Positions 53,088-64,000 of a stretch of DNA of 64,000 nt are shown in pieces; the stretch's first letter is position 1; every line of letters starts with the position of its first letter. The DNA is from Rotaria sordida. Its lineage: Eukaryota; Rotifera; Eurotatoria; Philodinida; Philodinidae. The stretch covers positions 180,855-244,854 of the forward strand of contig CAJNOL010000076.1 of NCBI GenBank assembly GCA_905250125.1, written 5' to 3'. Both the position numbers and the translations under genes were made by a program. The notes under the pieces were generated by a model that was given only the letters and a program-made list of their open reading frames with translations, was not told the DNA's origin and did not search any database.

Positions 53088-53777
53088 TACAATTGATGTA
53101 AACAACAATTATTAATATGAAAAAAATCACAACGAATTCGATTCATTTAATTCGTTTTTTTTTGTTTTGAATATTTTTTCTTCATAGGCGCATTTTTTGA
53201 ATATTTTCATTTTTGTCATATAATCGTATGATAAATTAACAATGTTTATTTTGAAATATATTACATTTTTTTTTCTTCTTATGTATAAAGTTGCAATCAT
53301 TAAAATAAACAATCTAATAAGCATGAAAGTGCTATGATAAATTGATATCTTTCTAAATATATATTTCTATCATTATCGCATGTCTGTAACGACTTGCCAC
53401 AAAATACTTTTTAAGGTTTACTTCATAATTAATTGCCTATCTATTAATGATGGTTTTCAGACTATTTAGAGTAAGTTGTGATTACCATCGCTATAGGGGA
53501 GACAGAGATATTGCTAAATGATTGACTATTTTTTTTCTTTGATACGATAGTTGCAATAGGAAAATAAATGATAAATGAGACAGGTAAAAATACGAATGCA
53601 AAAGAATTGTCATGAAAATATCTTTGTGTATGAAAGTGTGATGATAGACGAAATATGGCCTTGTCATATATGGTTTGCATCATTGATTTCAATCATGGTA
53701 TTTAAAATGAGAAGCAAACAAGTTTCACGTATCCTTGTTTCATTGAATATCGTCCCCAGTGACATATTTCCATTACT
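53088..53777. promoter_or_regulatory. Divergent intergenic space (14-3-3 / EF-hand-polyproline gene A)
   Basis: The two start codons face away from each other 690 bp apart, so both promoters should lie here. No TATA box or conserved motif was picked out; short ORFs in it have no protein-like texture. Confidence 0.35.
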
Positions 53778-55681
53778 ATGGCTGATGAATTGTTTAACCA
53801 AGCTGGTATTAATTTTTAGATTTTTTTTTCTGATAAATTTATTTTATTTTCTATTAAATAGATACAAATAAGGATCAGCGCCTTGATTTAAATGAATTTC
53901 GTCAACTTATTGCACGAAATTTAGGATTTGGTTCGACAAATTATGGAGCAAACGCTCATAGTGGTGGACAATATACAACGAGTTCTTATGAATCGTTACC
54001 ATCAGCTATATGTAGTGATGTAAATATTGCTAATAGCAATTATGGTGCTGGTGCTGAATTAATAGGGACAAACATAAATGGTATAGGTACTGCCGGTGGT
54101 GAATCAAGCTATGGTTCATATGGGCAATCATCTTATACATCGGCATCTGGTCTTGATGCTAGTGGTTTCGATGCAACTGCATTATCAGGTGCCGGTAGTT
54201 ATGGATTTAATGCTAACGTATCATCAGGATTGGGGTTTGGTGGTTTTACAGCAAGTTCATCATCTGATGTCGGCTTTTCAAGTGAAACTGCAGGATTTTC
54301 TATGCCATCAACATTTGAAACAAGTACTTCACAACAACAATTTCAATTAGGCACTGGCAATACTCAAGGTGTCTATCAAGATCCGAATCCACAAATTATA
54401 CGTCGCCCAGCACCAGGTGGTGGTGTAACTTATACACAAAACATTCGAATTCGATTTCTTCAACCACCACCTGTTCCACCACCAGGTGTAAGTTGTTTTT
54501 TTTTTGTTCGTCTATTATTTTACAATGTTATTTATATTATAGCCACTTATCATCAAAGAAGTGCGACCACCTCAACCACCGCCACCACCTCCACTTCGTA
54601 TTTGTCAACGAGCTCCACCTCTTCCTCCACCACCTCCACTTGTTTTACGTGAACGACCACCAGTTCCACCGGCTCCTATTGCTTCTCAAACAGGTAGATA
54701 GGAATAAAAAAACTCTTTTCAATTTCTTGTATTTATATTGATTTTTTTCTCTCAAGTTATTCGACGATTACCAGCTGTTCCTGTTCCACCTCGATCAATA
54801 ATTGTCGAACGTTTACCACCACTTCCACCTAGACCTCGTATGTCTCTATTTTCTTTTTTGTAATATTTTTCTTAATCAACTAATTATATTTAGGTGATAT
54901 TATCATCGAACGATGGATTCCATATGGAGCACAAGCTAAACGAAAAACAATTGTTCAACGAGCTGCAGCTGCTAAAGAATATCCAAAACCACGCAATATG
55001 ATCATTCAATATGAGCCCGCTCAAGTACGTGTTATTCGACAATTTCATCGTCTTGGTATTACTCAAGAAAATCCTCAACTATATGTTCAACGTTATGGAG
55101 CATCACTTTTAGATGCTCATTCATTAATACAACAAGCACGTACTGCTGGTGTTATCGAAGATATTGTAAGATGATAGAATATTTCATTATATATGTCTTT
55201 AATCTCTGTTTGTATTTTTTTTTTCTTCTGCTTTAATAATTTTTAGTCTCCACCAAGTAATTTTGCCACTAGTGGAGCAAGTTTAACATCATTTAATGCA
55301 GGCTCTGGAATTGAAACAATTGGTGGTGGTTTTGGTGCTTCAGCATCATCTTTTGAATCATTTGGTTACAGTGGTGGTAGTCAACAGGGAGGTGCTAATC
55401 TTTCAGGTTTTGAATCAACACAAGGTGTTGGTCTTACTCAAGATTTTTCATCATCATTATCATCATATGAAACAGGTTCAGCAGCATTTCAAGGTGGTAA
55501 TATGGCATTCGGGGGTACTGGTGTATCAGGATATGAAAGTTATAATGCATCATCTGGTGCTATTCCTATTAACAGTATGAATGAGGTTGCTGCTGCGTTC
55601 CAAGCTGCAGACATTAATAAAGATGGAACACTCGATGTTAATGAATTTCGTCAATTTCTTAGTTCCCATCTTGTGCACTAG
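53778..55681 (+). CDS. EF-hand/polyproline protein A (unrecognised family)
   Basis: Six exons: 53778-53805, 53862-54487, 54543-54693, 54757-54837, 54894-55165 and 55247-55681 (1593 nt, 530 aa). Order of parts: an EF-hand loop at residues 10-21 (DTNKDQRLDLNE, all ligand positions suitable); a Gly/Ser/Tyr-rich segment of about 170 residues; PNPQIIRRPAPGGGVTY; then a polyproline region (FLQPPPVPPPG, VRPPQPPPPPPL, LPPPPPLVLRERPP). A conserved core follows (IIIERWIPYG, KTIVQRA, VRVIRQF, ENPQLYVQRYGASLLDA). After it comes a second Gly/Ser-rich segment and a closing EF-hand loop, DINKDGTLDVNE, near the C-terminus. There is no signal peptide or membrane helix. The layout suggests a calcium-responsive structural or scaffold protein, but the family is not one I can name. 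Paralogue B lies convergently at 56418-58197. Confidence 0.88.
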
Positions 55682-56417
55682 TAAATAAAATTAACATTTT
55701 TTTTGATAGGAAATTTCATTTGTTATAATAATATTTTTCTTTTAGAGAATAATACACATGATTAATTAATATTCGTTTTCATAAATTATAAAGAAGAACA
55801 TATGAATTCATGTGACAAGGACAAGAATTTCTACTTCTTTCTGTAGGTTTTTCTTTTTTTTTTTTTTAAATAATAATTTTTTTTTACATCATATACATTC
55901 GTTCTGCTTCGTTTGCTCATTCTCTTTGATTATATTTTTTTGTTTACATTAATTATTTATTCATTTGCTGCATTTCTTGCTTTTTAGTTTTTATATACAT
56001 ATGCATAAGAAATTATTGTATTAGTTGTTGTCATTTAGTTTCTTGTTTTGCATATTCCTTGCTTAAATAAATAAAAAAAACAAAAAACAAACATTAATTA
56101 GAATCATAATGATTATGATCATGATTTTTATTAATTTTCAAATCAAATAATTTATTTTTATTCGATTCGTTCCGTACATATTAACAGAAAAACCAGTAGA
56201 AATGATTGAAATTAAGCGAAAATTTATAGCAACATGAATCATATTTTTGTTATTCAAGAAAAAAAACGAAGTGGATACATTTTGAGATTGAATTTTGTTC
56301 AAAATAAATAAAATAAAAACCATGCTTTCTACGTATCACTTCATTTATACCGATTGTAACTTCCTAAATAATGTACATAATATAAAAAGAAAATAAAAAA
56401 AAAATAATTGTATTACT
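55682..56417. other. 3'-3' spacer between convergent paralogues
   Basis: AT-rich with AATAAA-like signals for both genes (taaataaataaa near 56065-56076 on the + strand). No coding content was found. Confidence 0.5.
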
Positions 56418-58197
56418 TTAAATTCTAGCAGCGTCAGCTTCACGTGGAGATACAATACCATCACGGTTGGTATCAGCAATAGAATCTGCTACAGTGCGAA
56501 CCGGTGTACCTACACGAACTGTTGTTCCCTCAGAAACTCCTTCATCACTGACTGTTGTACGAATAATTGTTTCATCACGAATTGCTGCTTCGCCAAGTAT
56601 TGAATCATTTGCCCCATTGAATGATGATGATTCAAACGAACTAGCACCACCAAGACCAGTTCCGATAAGATCACCACCTCCTAAATCAGTGCCTCCTAAA
56701 TCAGCACCAAATGTTGAAAAGTCAGCACCAGTTGTGTCATATGATGATGGATATACAATGCCACCAAGTCCAAGACCAAAAGTGTCATAACCTCCATAAC
56801 CACCGTAGATGTCATAACCTCCATAACCACCGTAGATATCATAACCTCCATAACCACCGTAGACGTCATAACCGAGATTACCAATTGACGAAACGATTTG
56901 AGATGAACCAGCAAAACCAGATGGTGACTAAATAGATAAGAAAATTTATTTATACAGAAATTGTAACATTAAATAACATACAATATTTTCCACAACACCA
57001 GCAGCACGTGCTCGTTGTACTAATGAAAAAGCATCCAAAAGTGTTCCTCCATAGCGTTGAATATATAGTAGAGGATCTGTTTGAGTAACACCAAGAAATT
57101 GAACTCGTCGAACAATATTTGCTGGAGCACGATCATGTTGAATGATAATATTGCGTGGTATTGGATATGGTTTAGGTAGTGGTGCACGTTGAACAATTGT
57201 TCGTCGTCTAGCTCGTGGTCCATATCTAAGCCATCGTTCAATGATAATATCACCTAAATATAATTAGTTGATTAAGAAAAATATTACAAAAAAAGAAAAT
57301 AGAGACATACGAGGTCTAGGTGGAAGCGGTGGAAAACGTTCGACAATTACTGATCGAGGTGGAACAGGAAGACCAGGTAATCGTCGGATAACTTGAAAGA
57401 AAAAAAATCAATATAAATACAAGAAATTGAAAAGAGTTTTTGTTTTTGTTTTCTATCTACCAGTTTTAGAAGGAACAGGAGCTGGCCGAACTGGTGGATG
57501 TTCACGTAAGACAAGTGGAGGCGGTGGAGGAAGAGGTGGAGCTTGTTGACGAACACGAACTGGAGGTGGTGGTGGTGGTTGAGGTGGTCGCACTTCTTTG
57601 ACGATAAGTGGCTATGATATAAATAACATTGTAAAATAATAGACGAACAAAAAAAAAACAACTTACGCCTGGTGGTGGAACAGGTGGTGGTTGAAGAAAT
57701 CGAACTTTAATATTTTGTGCATAAGTTACACCACCACCTGTTGCTGGACGACGTAAAATTCGTGGATTCGGATCTAGATAGAGACCTTGAGCATTGGCTG
57801 CATAATGTGAACCACCAGTTATTTGTGATGTAGATAAATAGTTGCCTCCAGCTAGATAAGGATCTATAAGTTCAACTGTACCTCCAAGATATGATGAGTT
57901 ACCACCAAGATATGATGAGTTACCACCAAGATAACCATATGATGAATTGTACAATGATCCTAAATCATAACTACCACCGCCAAGTCCATATCCTGAATAA
58001 AAATGATCACCTCCGTAACCGTAACCGTAACCACCAAAATCGTAGCCTAATCCACCATATGAATAATCATCAACACCTAAGCCTAATGTATCATATGAAA
58101 GACTACCACCGGTGGTAAGATTTTCAAATTCACTTGGATCAAGTACTTGATCTTGATTTACATCGGCTTGAGAGAATACAGCATCAGCAGTAGACAT
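56418..58197 (-). CDS. EF-hand/polyproline protein B (unrecognised family)
   Basis: Five exons in coding order: 58197-57667, 57611-57461, 57391-57311, 57253-56982 and 56927-56418 (1545 nt, 514 aa). The three middle exons are exactly the same lengths as in gene A (151, 81 and 272 nt) with the same phases. The N-terminal loop is DVNQDQVLDPSE. A Gly/Tyr-rich segment with repeated YLGGNSS units follows, then PNPRILRRPATGGGVTY. The same polyproline block leads to the core (IIIERWLRYG, RTIVQRAPLPKPYPIPRNII, DPLLYIQRYGGTLLDA). Then come four tandem YGGYDIYGG-type repeats (about 56780-56880) and a C-terminal loop, DTNRDGIVSPRE. The intron that splits the first EF loop in gene A is absent here. Confidence 0.88.
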
Positions 58198-59370
58198 TTT
58201 GTTGTATTCTTTCTAATAGTGTAGATGATAATGTATTGATATCGAAATGTTTACTATAATAAAAACCACCAATCCACACTGATTTATATACACATTAATA
58301 TGACTAGACGCAGTCAAGCAAGTCAGCTTTACATTTCTTTTCCTTTTTAATAACTTTCACTAATTTTGTTGATTATTGTAATGAAAAGAAAATAAACCTT
58401 ACCTATTTTCTCTTATTCTTAAATAACTTTGACGTTTAACCATTTTACGCATTTATGTCAGCAGTTTATTGCTCTGATTTTTTTTTTTCGATTATTATTG
58501 TTTATCGACAGCAAACATTTTACAACGATACAAAAACAGAGATGAAAAAAAATATGCGTCGATAACAATCTCATCAAACCATTATCTATAGTTAAACACT
58601 ATTTTTATGTTTTCCGATTTCAAACGTTACGTACGAGATTAGTCGAAAGCACACATTAATTTAATGTGTTTACTTTATGGCGTTGTTTTTTTTTTCTCTT
58701 TTTGGATTATTCTACATGTTGTTAGTCATGAATAATTGTGCATCCATCCATAAAATATTTAAAATCATCGTGTTTCTTAAACATGTATTGCTATTCGCAT
58801 ACGTCACTTTCAAATCATATTAGTTGTTGAATATAGAATAGTCATGTATTTATTTTATATAATAAATATTTAATTGAATCATTCTTTATTTCAAAAGATA
58901 AATATACAAAAAAGAAAACCAACGAATTTCGATTGAATTCTATAAGAAAAACAAATCTTTATTGATGTGAATTTCGAAGTGTGCTTTTTTTAATATTATG
59001 ACATCAAGAATATTAAATTATATCCATCATTGTAAAATGTTAATATGTGATTTCTCTGTCACTGAGTGATATTCAATGTTGAGAAGTCTTGTGTTTCAAA
59101 AATCAACAATGTCAAAGATCGAATTTTTATTTTTCTTCCAATCATCGAGAAATTCAGCGTAACCTCTGTATCGACTATAAAATAAGGTTGGTAAACGAAA
59201 AATATAGTTTTTTTTTTTTTTATCTCATACAATCATTACAAGATTGGAGAATAGAAAAAAAAACAAATCAAGTGTTACAAAATGATACAATGAGTCACAG
59301 TTACTATTAACAATGCGATGGATTGTATCATAGTCGATCATGATATTTTTTTTTTCAGAACCTATAATTC
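58198..59370. other. Upstream region of gene B
   Basis: Probably the promoter of gene B at its left end. Nothing else was recognised. Confidence 0.4.
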
Positions 59371-59378
59371 GAAATCAC

Positions 59379-59635
59379 TATTTTGTATTGCGATGGTCAA
59401 AATATACTGTTGAGTCGTACGATTTTCATTCAAACATTTTTACAAAGTTTCATGCTTCTATATGGTCAATTTTTTCTGCAACTTCAATACAAAGTTTCGT
59501 TCGTTTCACAAAATGACAATATTGAAGTGGGAATTCTGTGCTTTCTCTACAATATAATGCAAAAAACTAAACGACATTCGAGTTTCACTCGATTGAAAAC
59601 GAAGCTTACAATGTGGATTGATAAATAAATAAATT
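59379..59635 (+). repeat. Direct repeat, left copy
   Basis: The sequence ctattttgtat.gcgat through ttcattcaaaca.t.ttacaaa, then tatatg..caa.ttttt and aacttc.atac.aagtt, recurs in the same orientation at 63521-63745. Identity is about 70% by eye. The two copies bracket the decayed ART/TPR duplicate. The 81-codon ORF inside is not conserved in the other copy. Confidence 0.55.
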
Positions 59636-59689
59636 AAAAAAAAGTTAATCATGCTCTACTGAAATCAAAGTTTCTGTAAATCAGAATAA

Positions 59690-61860
59690 TTACCTTTTGA
59701 CCAATCAGATGATCGAAGTCAGAAAGAAACTGTAAAGTAGTCATTAAGAAATCCATGATATAAATATGATTTTAAATAAATACTCTCGATTATTCACTTT
59801 ATTCTCTCTCTCTCTCTCTCTCTCTCTGATTCATTATTTATCATCACCTTCGAAGATCTGTTTCTTGAAAATAAAATAAAATTGATAAAAGATTTATTTT
59901 TATTTGTTTAGATGAATATCATTGTCTAAATTCTGTCATGAAAATAATCTTGATTTATTTACTCAACGAAAATATATAAAAGTCTATACAAAAAAAAAAA
60001 AAATCTTATATTCAAATACTAGTATTTGATATGAAAGAAAGTTGAAGATAGAATTATATATAATTTAACTAATCGTTTAAGATCAAAAGAGTAAATCAAG
60101 CAGATTAACAAATATTGTTCGTCATTGTTGTTTTTGTTTGTTATGGACGAATGATTATCGTTCGTCATGTTAATTGTTGGGCAAAGTTTATGACAAAAAT
60201 AAAAATAACCTATTGTAATATTGTATACTTGTACAATAGATTAGTTTCGTATATTTCTGTATTAATGTTGCTTATTATCTTCTTTTTTTAGACAATTATT
60301 CTACGGAATAAACCAAAAACTACTAGTGTATGAGTATGAAAATAAAATAAATTGAAAAATCATGTATGAAAATATCTTGGAAAATATAAGATTTAAGAGA
60401 AAAGAATGAAATCAAAAATATCAAATTTTTCAGTATTCAACAAAATTTTAAGTGAATACAAATTACTCAGAATAGTAACTAAAAGGTTTTAAACGGCAAT
60501 AATTTCGTCAAGAAATCTCAATACCTAATACTTTTTCCTGAACATTTAACTAGAACAACGTATGACCTATAGAAGGCATCTCAAAGACAAATTTGAGAAG
60601 TTGTTTCTATTGTTATGTATATATATTTATTCAAAATTGACTTAAAATGAAATTGATCAAATTATTTTGATTAGATGATATTCATAAATCTTTGCTTCAT
60701 TTCATAGTCGATCTACATATATGCTTTTTAATATTTAACATAGACAGAATTTTAATGACGTACGAACTAGTTGACATAAACATATTTGAAAATTTTTTTT
60801 CTATTGAATTTTTATTTATTTTAAACAACATAAAGAAAAAAATACTATGAAGTTTGACTGCCATTCAAAAACAAAATAACAAATATAAAAAGAAAAATTG
60901 AAATTCTAAGATTTCGATCATAGAAGAAATGAATCAATAAGCTTATCTTTTTTTTTTTTTAATATTTTTCTTATCGATATTCATTGTTGAATAGATTGAT
61001 GTATCAATTTTTGAATTCGAACTCTTATCTTATTTTATTTCTCAAACAAATACTATTCAAACGAACGATACACAACAATGAAATTGAAATTATTTAGAAT
61101 GATTATAATCATATGCTTTGTCTATTTCATGCTTCATTTCATGTCAATGATACTATTTCATGAATGTTTTTCTTTTTCATTCTTTAATTATTCTTTATGT
61201 GTTTTTCTGTTTTCTTCTCATATTAAATAATTAATTGACAACCGGTTTTGTCTTTCTATGAATAAACAACAAACCGATTACTTGTAATTTTCTTTTCCAA
61301 AAACAAACAAAACAAATCATGTTTGTCAATCGTACATAAAATCATTGTTTTCAATGTATTCAATCATTATTTTTCACTCTCGTTAATAAAATGAATTATT
61401 TCTATGTCATAGTGGAAGTATTCTTTCTGTCTCATATGTAACAGTAATTCACCTATAGATGAAAATAAATCATTCAATCACCGAACATTTTTCTTGTTTT
61501 TGCATTTCTCTTCATACACTGAATAATTCTTACATTGGAATAGAAAATATAATTCATTGTATGAATCACAGAAATTTTCTTTCGCTTTTCAACCAACCTG
61601 TCGGATGGTTGTATCCAACAGAGAGAAACTGTCCTTATTAAAACACAAACAACACTGTGAAACTCTTCTATTTACAATAAACTTCCATCATTTAGACATG
61701 TATTGATTGTATTATCGGCGAGCATCGTACTATTGTATTCTCAATAAGACAGTTTTTTCGTATACACGCGATGCATATCTCTTTAAAAGACAAGAGAAAA
61801 GTACTCTCCTCTTTTTATTACATTTATTTCTTTGAACAAAACAAAACTCAACTACATTTT
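59690..61860. repeat. Duplicate of the ART/TPR 3' flank
   Basis: It matches 13878-15369 in the same orientation with many indels. It contains a (CT)n tract at 59803-59828 where the first copy has the shorter tctctctccctctctc. Confidence 0.7.
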
Positions 61861-62462
61861 CTTTTTTTACAATTTCAATACTCTTCTGAATACTGAGAAG
61901 ATTAGGATGATCTATAAGTAATTGAAAATTGTAAAATATTCAATGTATGCTCAAAAAAAAAAGAAGCGCATTCGAATAGTTACTGATGTTGTCATACACC
62001 AAACCAATGTTGGTGTAAAAACTAGCCAACACAGCATCCGTTGGTGAAAAAATCTTCTGTTTAATTTCGATAGACTGTTTGTAATAGGCAATGACATCTG
62101 CATATTCACCTTGATCCTCCTTCATACATCCGAGCAAGTGATAAATATATCTTTTTTTCCCCGATCAGTCGTTGTTTGATCAAGGAGGATATCATATACC
62201 TTTGGTGCTTTGTCGACCTGACCAAGTTTAAGTAGCAACATAGCCAAACGATGTTCACCACTTCTCTTAATTTGCTGATGGTATTGATACAGGCTTTGTC
62301 ATTCATCTCATCGATATTAACATCGAGTCATATGAGGACGAAGTTCTGAAATATACAAGCAGAATGAAGTTGCTGTGGTCCTACGCTCATATGTTCGGAT
62401 GACATGGCAACAACAGCAGCAGTCATTGTTGTTGTTGTCAGATTTTTCTTTTGATATATGGT
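61860..62462 (-). pseudogene. Decayed duplicate of the ART/TPR gene
   Basis: Read on the minus strand, the remnant keeps an altered N-terminal low-complexity stretch (poly-Gln/Ala-like CAG/CAA runs at 62405-62440) and a short piece of the following domain. It then jumps past the whole ART domain to the segment before the TPRs (LGQ.DKAP, DQTTTDR, YHLLGCMKEDQGEYADVIAYY). About one and a half TPRs remain (SIEIKQKIFSPTDAVLASFY, IGLVYDNISNYSNALLFF) before a poly-A/T run near 61950-61960. A short C-terminal tail like that of the intact gene follows, up to about 61855. Frameshifts separate the pieces. The intact gene is at 15370-19083. Confidence 0.8.
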
Positions 62463-63090
62463 ATGTATTATGTTTGATCAATGAAACTATTAAAATGAAA
62501 TGACTTGAATTTGTATAATATGTTCGACTTTTTTTCTGGATGATTCTATTTGTTTCTGATTATTGTTGTCGTTCGAGTTTTATTTTCTTTTCATTTCACT
62601 TAAGTACTTTACTCTTTTTTTTTAAAATTTGTTGTCGTTTCTGGTTCTACAAGAAAACGAACGAATGAAAAATAAAATCATTGCACATAGGATACAAAAA
62701 GTAGTTTTTGCATCCACGTTTTTACACTACTCTGAAGGAATGCTTAAATGAACCTGTTACCATTAATTTATTTTCAAAACGAGACATAACATCTATGATA
62801 TTATTCTGTGCTTATGTTTTTCTATTATTGTAATCTATATCCAATTGCAAAATTAGCTCATTGTGTATATTCACTCCGAAATCCAAACTGGACTCATTGT
62901 TTATGAAATTATAAAACTTTCGAATAGGTCGAAATGTTAAATTTAGCGCAAAAACATATTTCTATATTGCACAAAGTAGAACGATGAGTTTAATGCATGT
63001 TTAATTATGTACATCACAAATCAGTTATTAGACAACAAATCGAGTTTTGTATTAATTAAAAATCGATAGATATTGTATCAAAAACTCATG
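62463..63090. repeat. Duplicate of the ART/TPR 5' flank
   Basis: It matches 19084-19970 in the same orientation (ggatacaaaaagta, acgagacataacat, tttatgaaattataaaa, gtacatcacaaatcagttatta) with a deletion of about 200 bp relative to the first copy. Confidence 0.65.
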
Positions 63091-63520
63091 AAATTTACAA
63101 TAGACTGATGCACGAAAATTCTTGACTAAACTTTCATTCATTTTCATCTCCAATTTGTTCTAATTCTCCAACACTCAGAGAAATAGAATGTGGATGTCGA
63201 GAAAAATATATTGGTAGTTAACTACTGATATGATGGAATTATTTTAAAAACCTTCTAATAGATTGTGATATATAAAACAATTGCTATTATATGTGGTACT
63301 TGAAAAGCACAAGTTCATTATTTATCTGAGAAAAAAAAAACTCTGAAGCTACATTAAGCAAGAAATTCAAGTTTGTTGTATTGTCAAGTCAACAAAAATC
63401 ATGAATTGTGGTAGAATAGTGAACGTAATTGTATTCAACTCTTTAATGCGGTGCAAACCACAGCATTTATATATTCTTTCGCAAGTTTTTGTTATTCTCT
63501 CAAAACATAACTTGAATTTG

Positions 63521-63745
63521 CTATTTTGTATAGCGATTACCTAAAGATGGGCGAGTCGTCGTACAATTTTCGTTCAAACATTGTTACAAAATATCATGTT
63601 GCTATATGACCAAGTTTTTTTTCGAAACTTCGATACGAAGTTCTGTTCGTGCTCGATTTGCTTCATAAAAGGATGATTCTAAAGTGAGAACTCTACTTTT
63701 TTTTCTCGAGATAATGGAAATCAACTGAAAAAAAATTTATTTAAC
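63521..63745 (+). repeat. Direct repeat, right copy
   Basis: Partner of 59379-59635. Similarity ends near 63745, after which the window closes without further recognised features. Confidence 0.5.
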
Positions 63746-64000
63746 CATCTGGAAAACAATGTGCTATTGCACTTAGCAATATGTGAAAAAAATGTATGTC
63801 AGAAACAGTAAATATTATGTATATTTTACTTCTGTTTGACATATACGTCATTAGAAACACTGAATTCAATTACAATTCATATCAAATGAGTATTTTTGTT
63901 GCAAACAAGCGACATTCTATCGATCTCTACATATTATTGAATAAACATAGTACTTTTTTAGTTAGTTTCATCTTTTGAAAATAGATGGCTTCTCAAGCAT

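Noticed and set aside
56711..56935. Plus-strand His/Asn-rich ORF with tandem units
   Set aside because: It is the antisense of the Gly/Tyr repeats in gene B.

Overview
The window is AT-rich animal nuclear DNA with intron-rich genes. Most introns are about 45-80 bp, with GT..AG ends and very AT-rich interiors. Several features point to a bdelloid rotifer (Rotaria/Adineta-like): a large intronless ADP-ribosyltransferase-fold gene carrying kinesin-light-chain-type TPRs, metazoan families (IRF2BP, IgSF, 14-3-3, PLAC8), and two metabolic genes that look bacterial or plant-like. The species assignment is inference.

Layout, left to right. (a) 50-788: 3' end of a beta-hydroxyacid dehydrogenase gene (+). 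(b) 1255-3335: a unit bounded by inverted repeats that contains a BEN-domain coding region. (c) 5674-6323: broken class I aldolase pseudogene. (d) 6564-10305: complete 15-exon CTP synthase, with a small antisense membrane-protein ORF nested in one enlarged intron. (e) 11626-13697: six-exon bacterial-type glutathione reductase, probably dual targeted. (f) 15370-19083: 1237-aa ART-fold/TPR protein (-) whose R-S-E catalytic positions are all replaced. (g) 20,000-26,500: gene-poor, with repeats, one decayed coding tract and an inverted-repeat element. (h) 26531-27873: IRF2BP1/2/L homologue (+). (i) 27972-31760: three tandem PLAC8 genes (-). (j) 35954-46819: eight-exon IgSF transmembrane receptor (-) whose 5.6-kb first intron holds a 959-bp full-length palindrome. 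(k) 52006-53087: divergent 14-3-3 (-). (l) 53778-55681 (+) and 56418-58197 (-): a convergent pair of paralogues coding for an unrecognised architecture, EF-hand loop / Gly-Ser-rich / polyproline / conserved core / Gly-rich / EF-hand loop. (m) 59379-63740: a degenerate second copy of the ART/TPR locus with its flanks, itself bracketed by diverged direct repeats.

Splice models were assembled by eye. Those for CTP synthase (585 aa), glutathione reductase (512 aa), the IgSF gene (857 aa), 14-3-3 (277 aa), IRF2BP (426 aa), the PLAC8 genes (114, 120 and 142 aa) and the EF-hand/polyproline pair (530 and 514 aa) each close to a multiple of three with consistent phases, which supports them. The genes are mostly unrelated single-copy eukaryotic loci. 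The main themes are local duplication (PLAC8 triplet, EF-hand/polyproline pair, ART/TPR duplicate), decay (aldolase, second ART/TPR copy) and small inverted-repeat elements.
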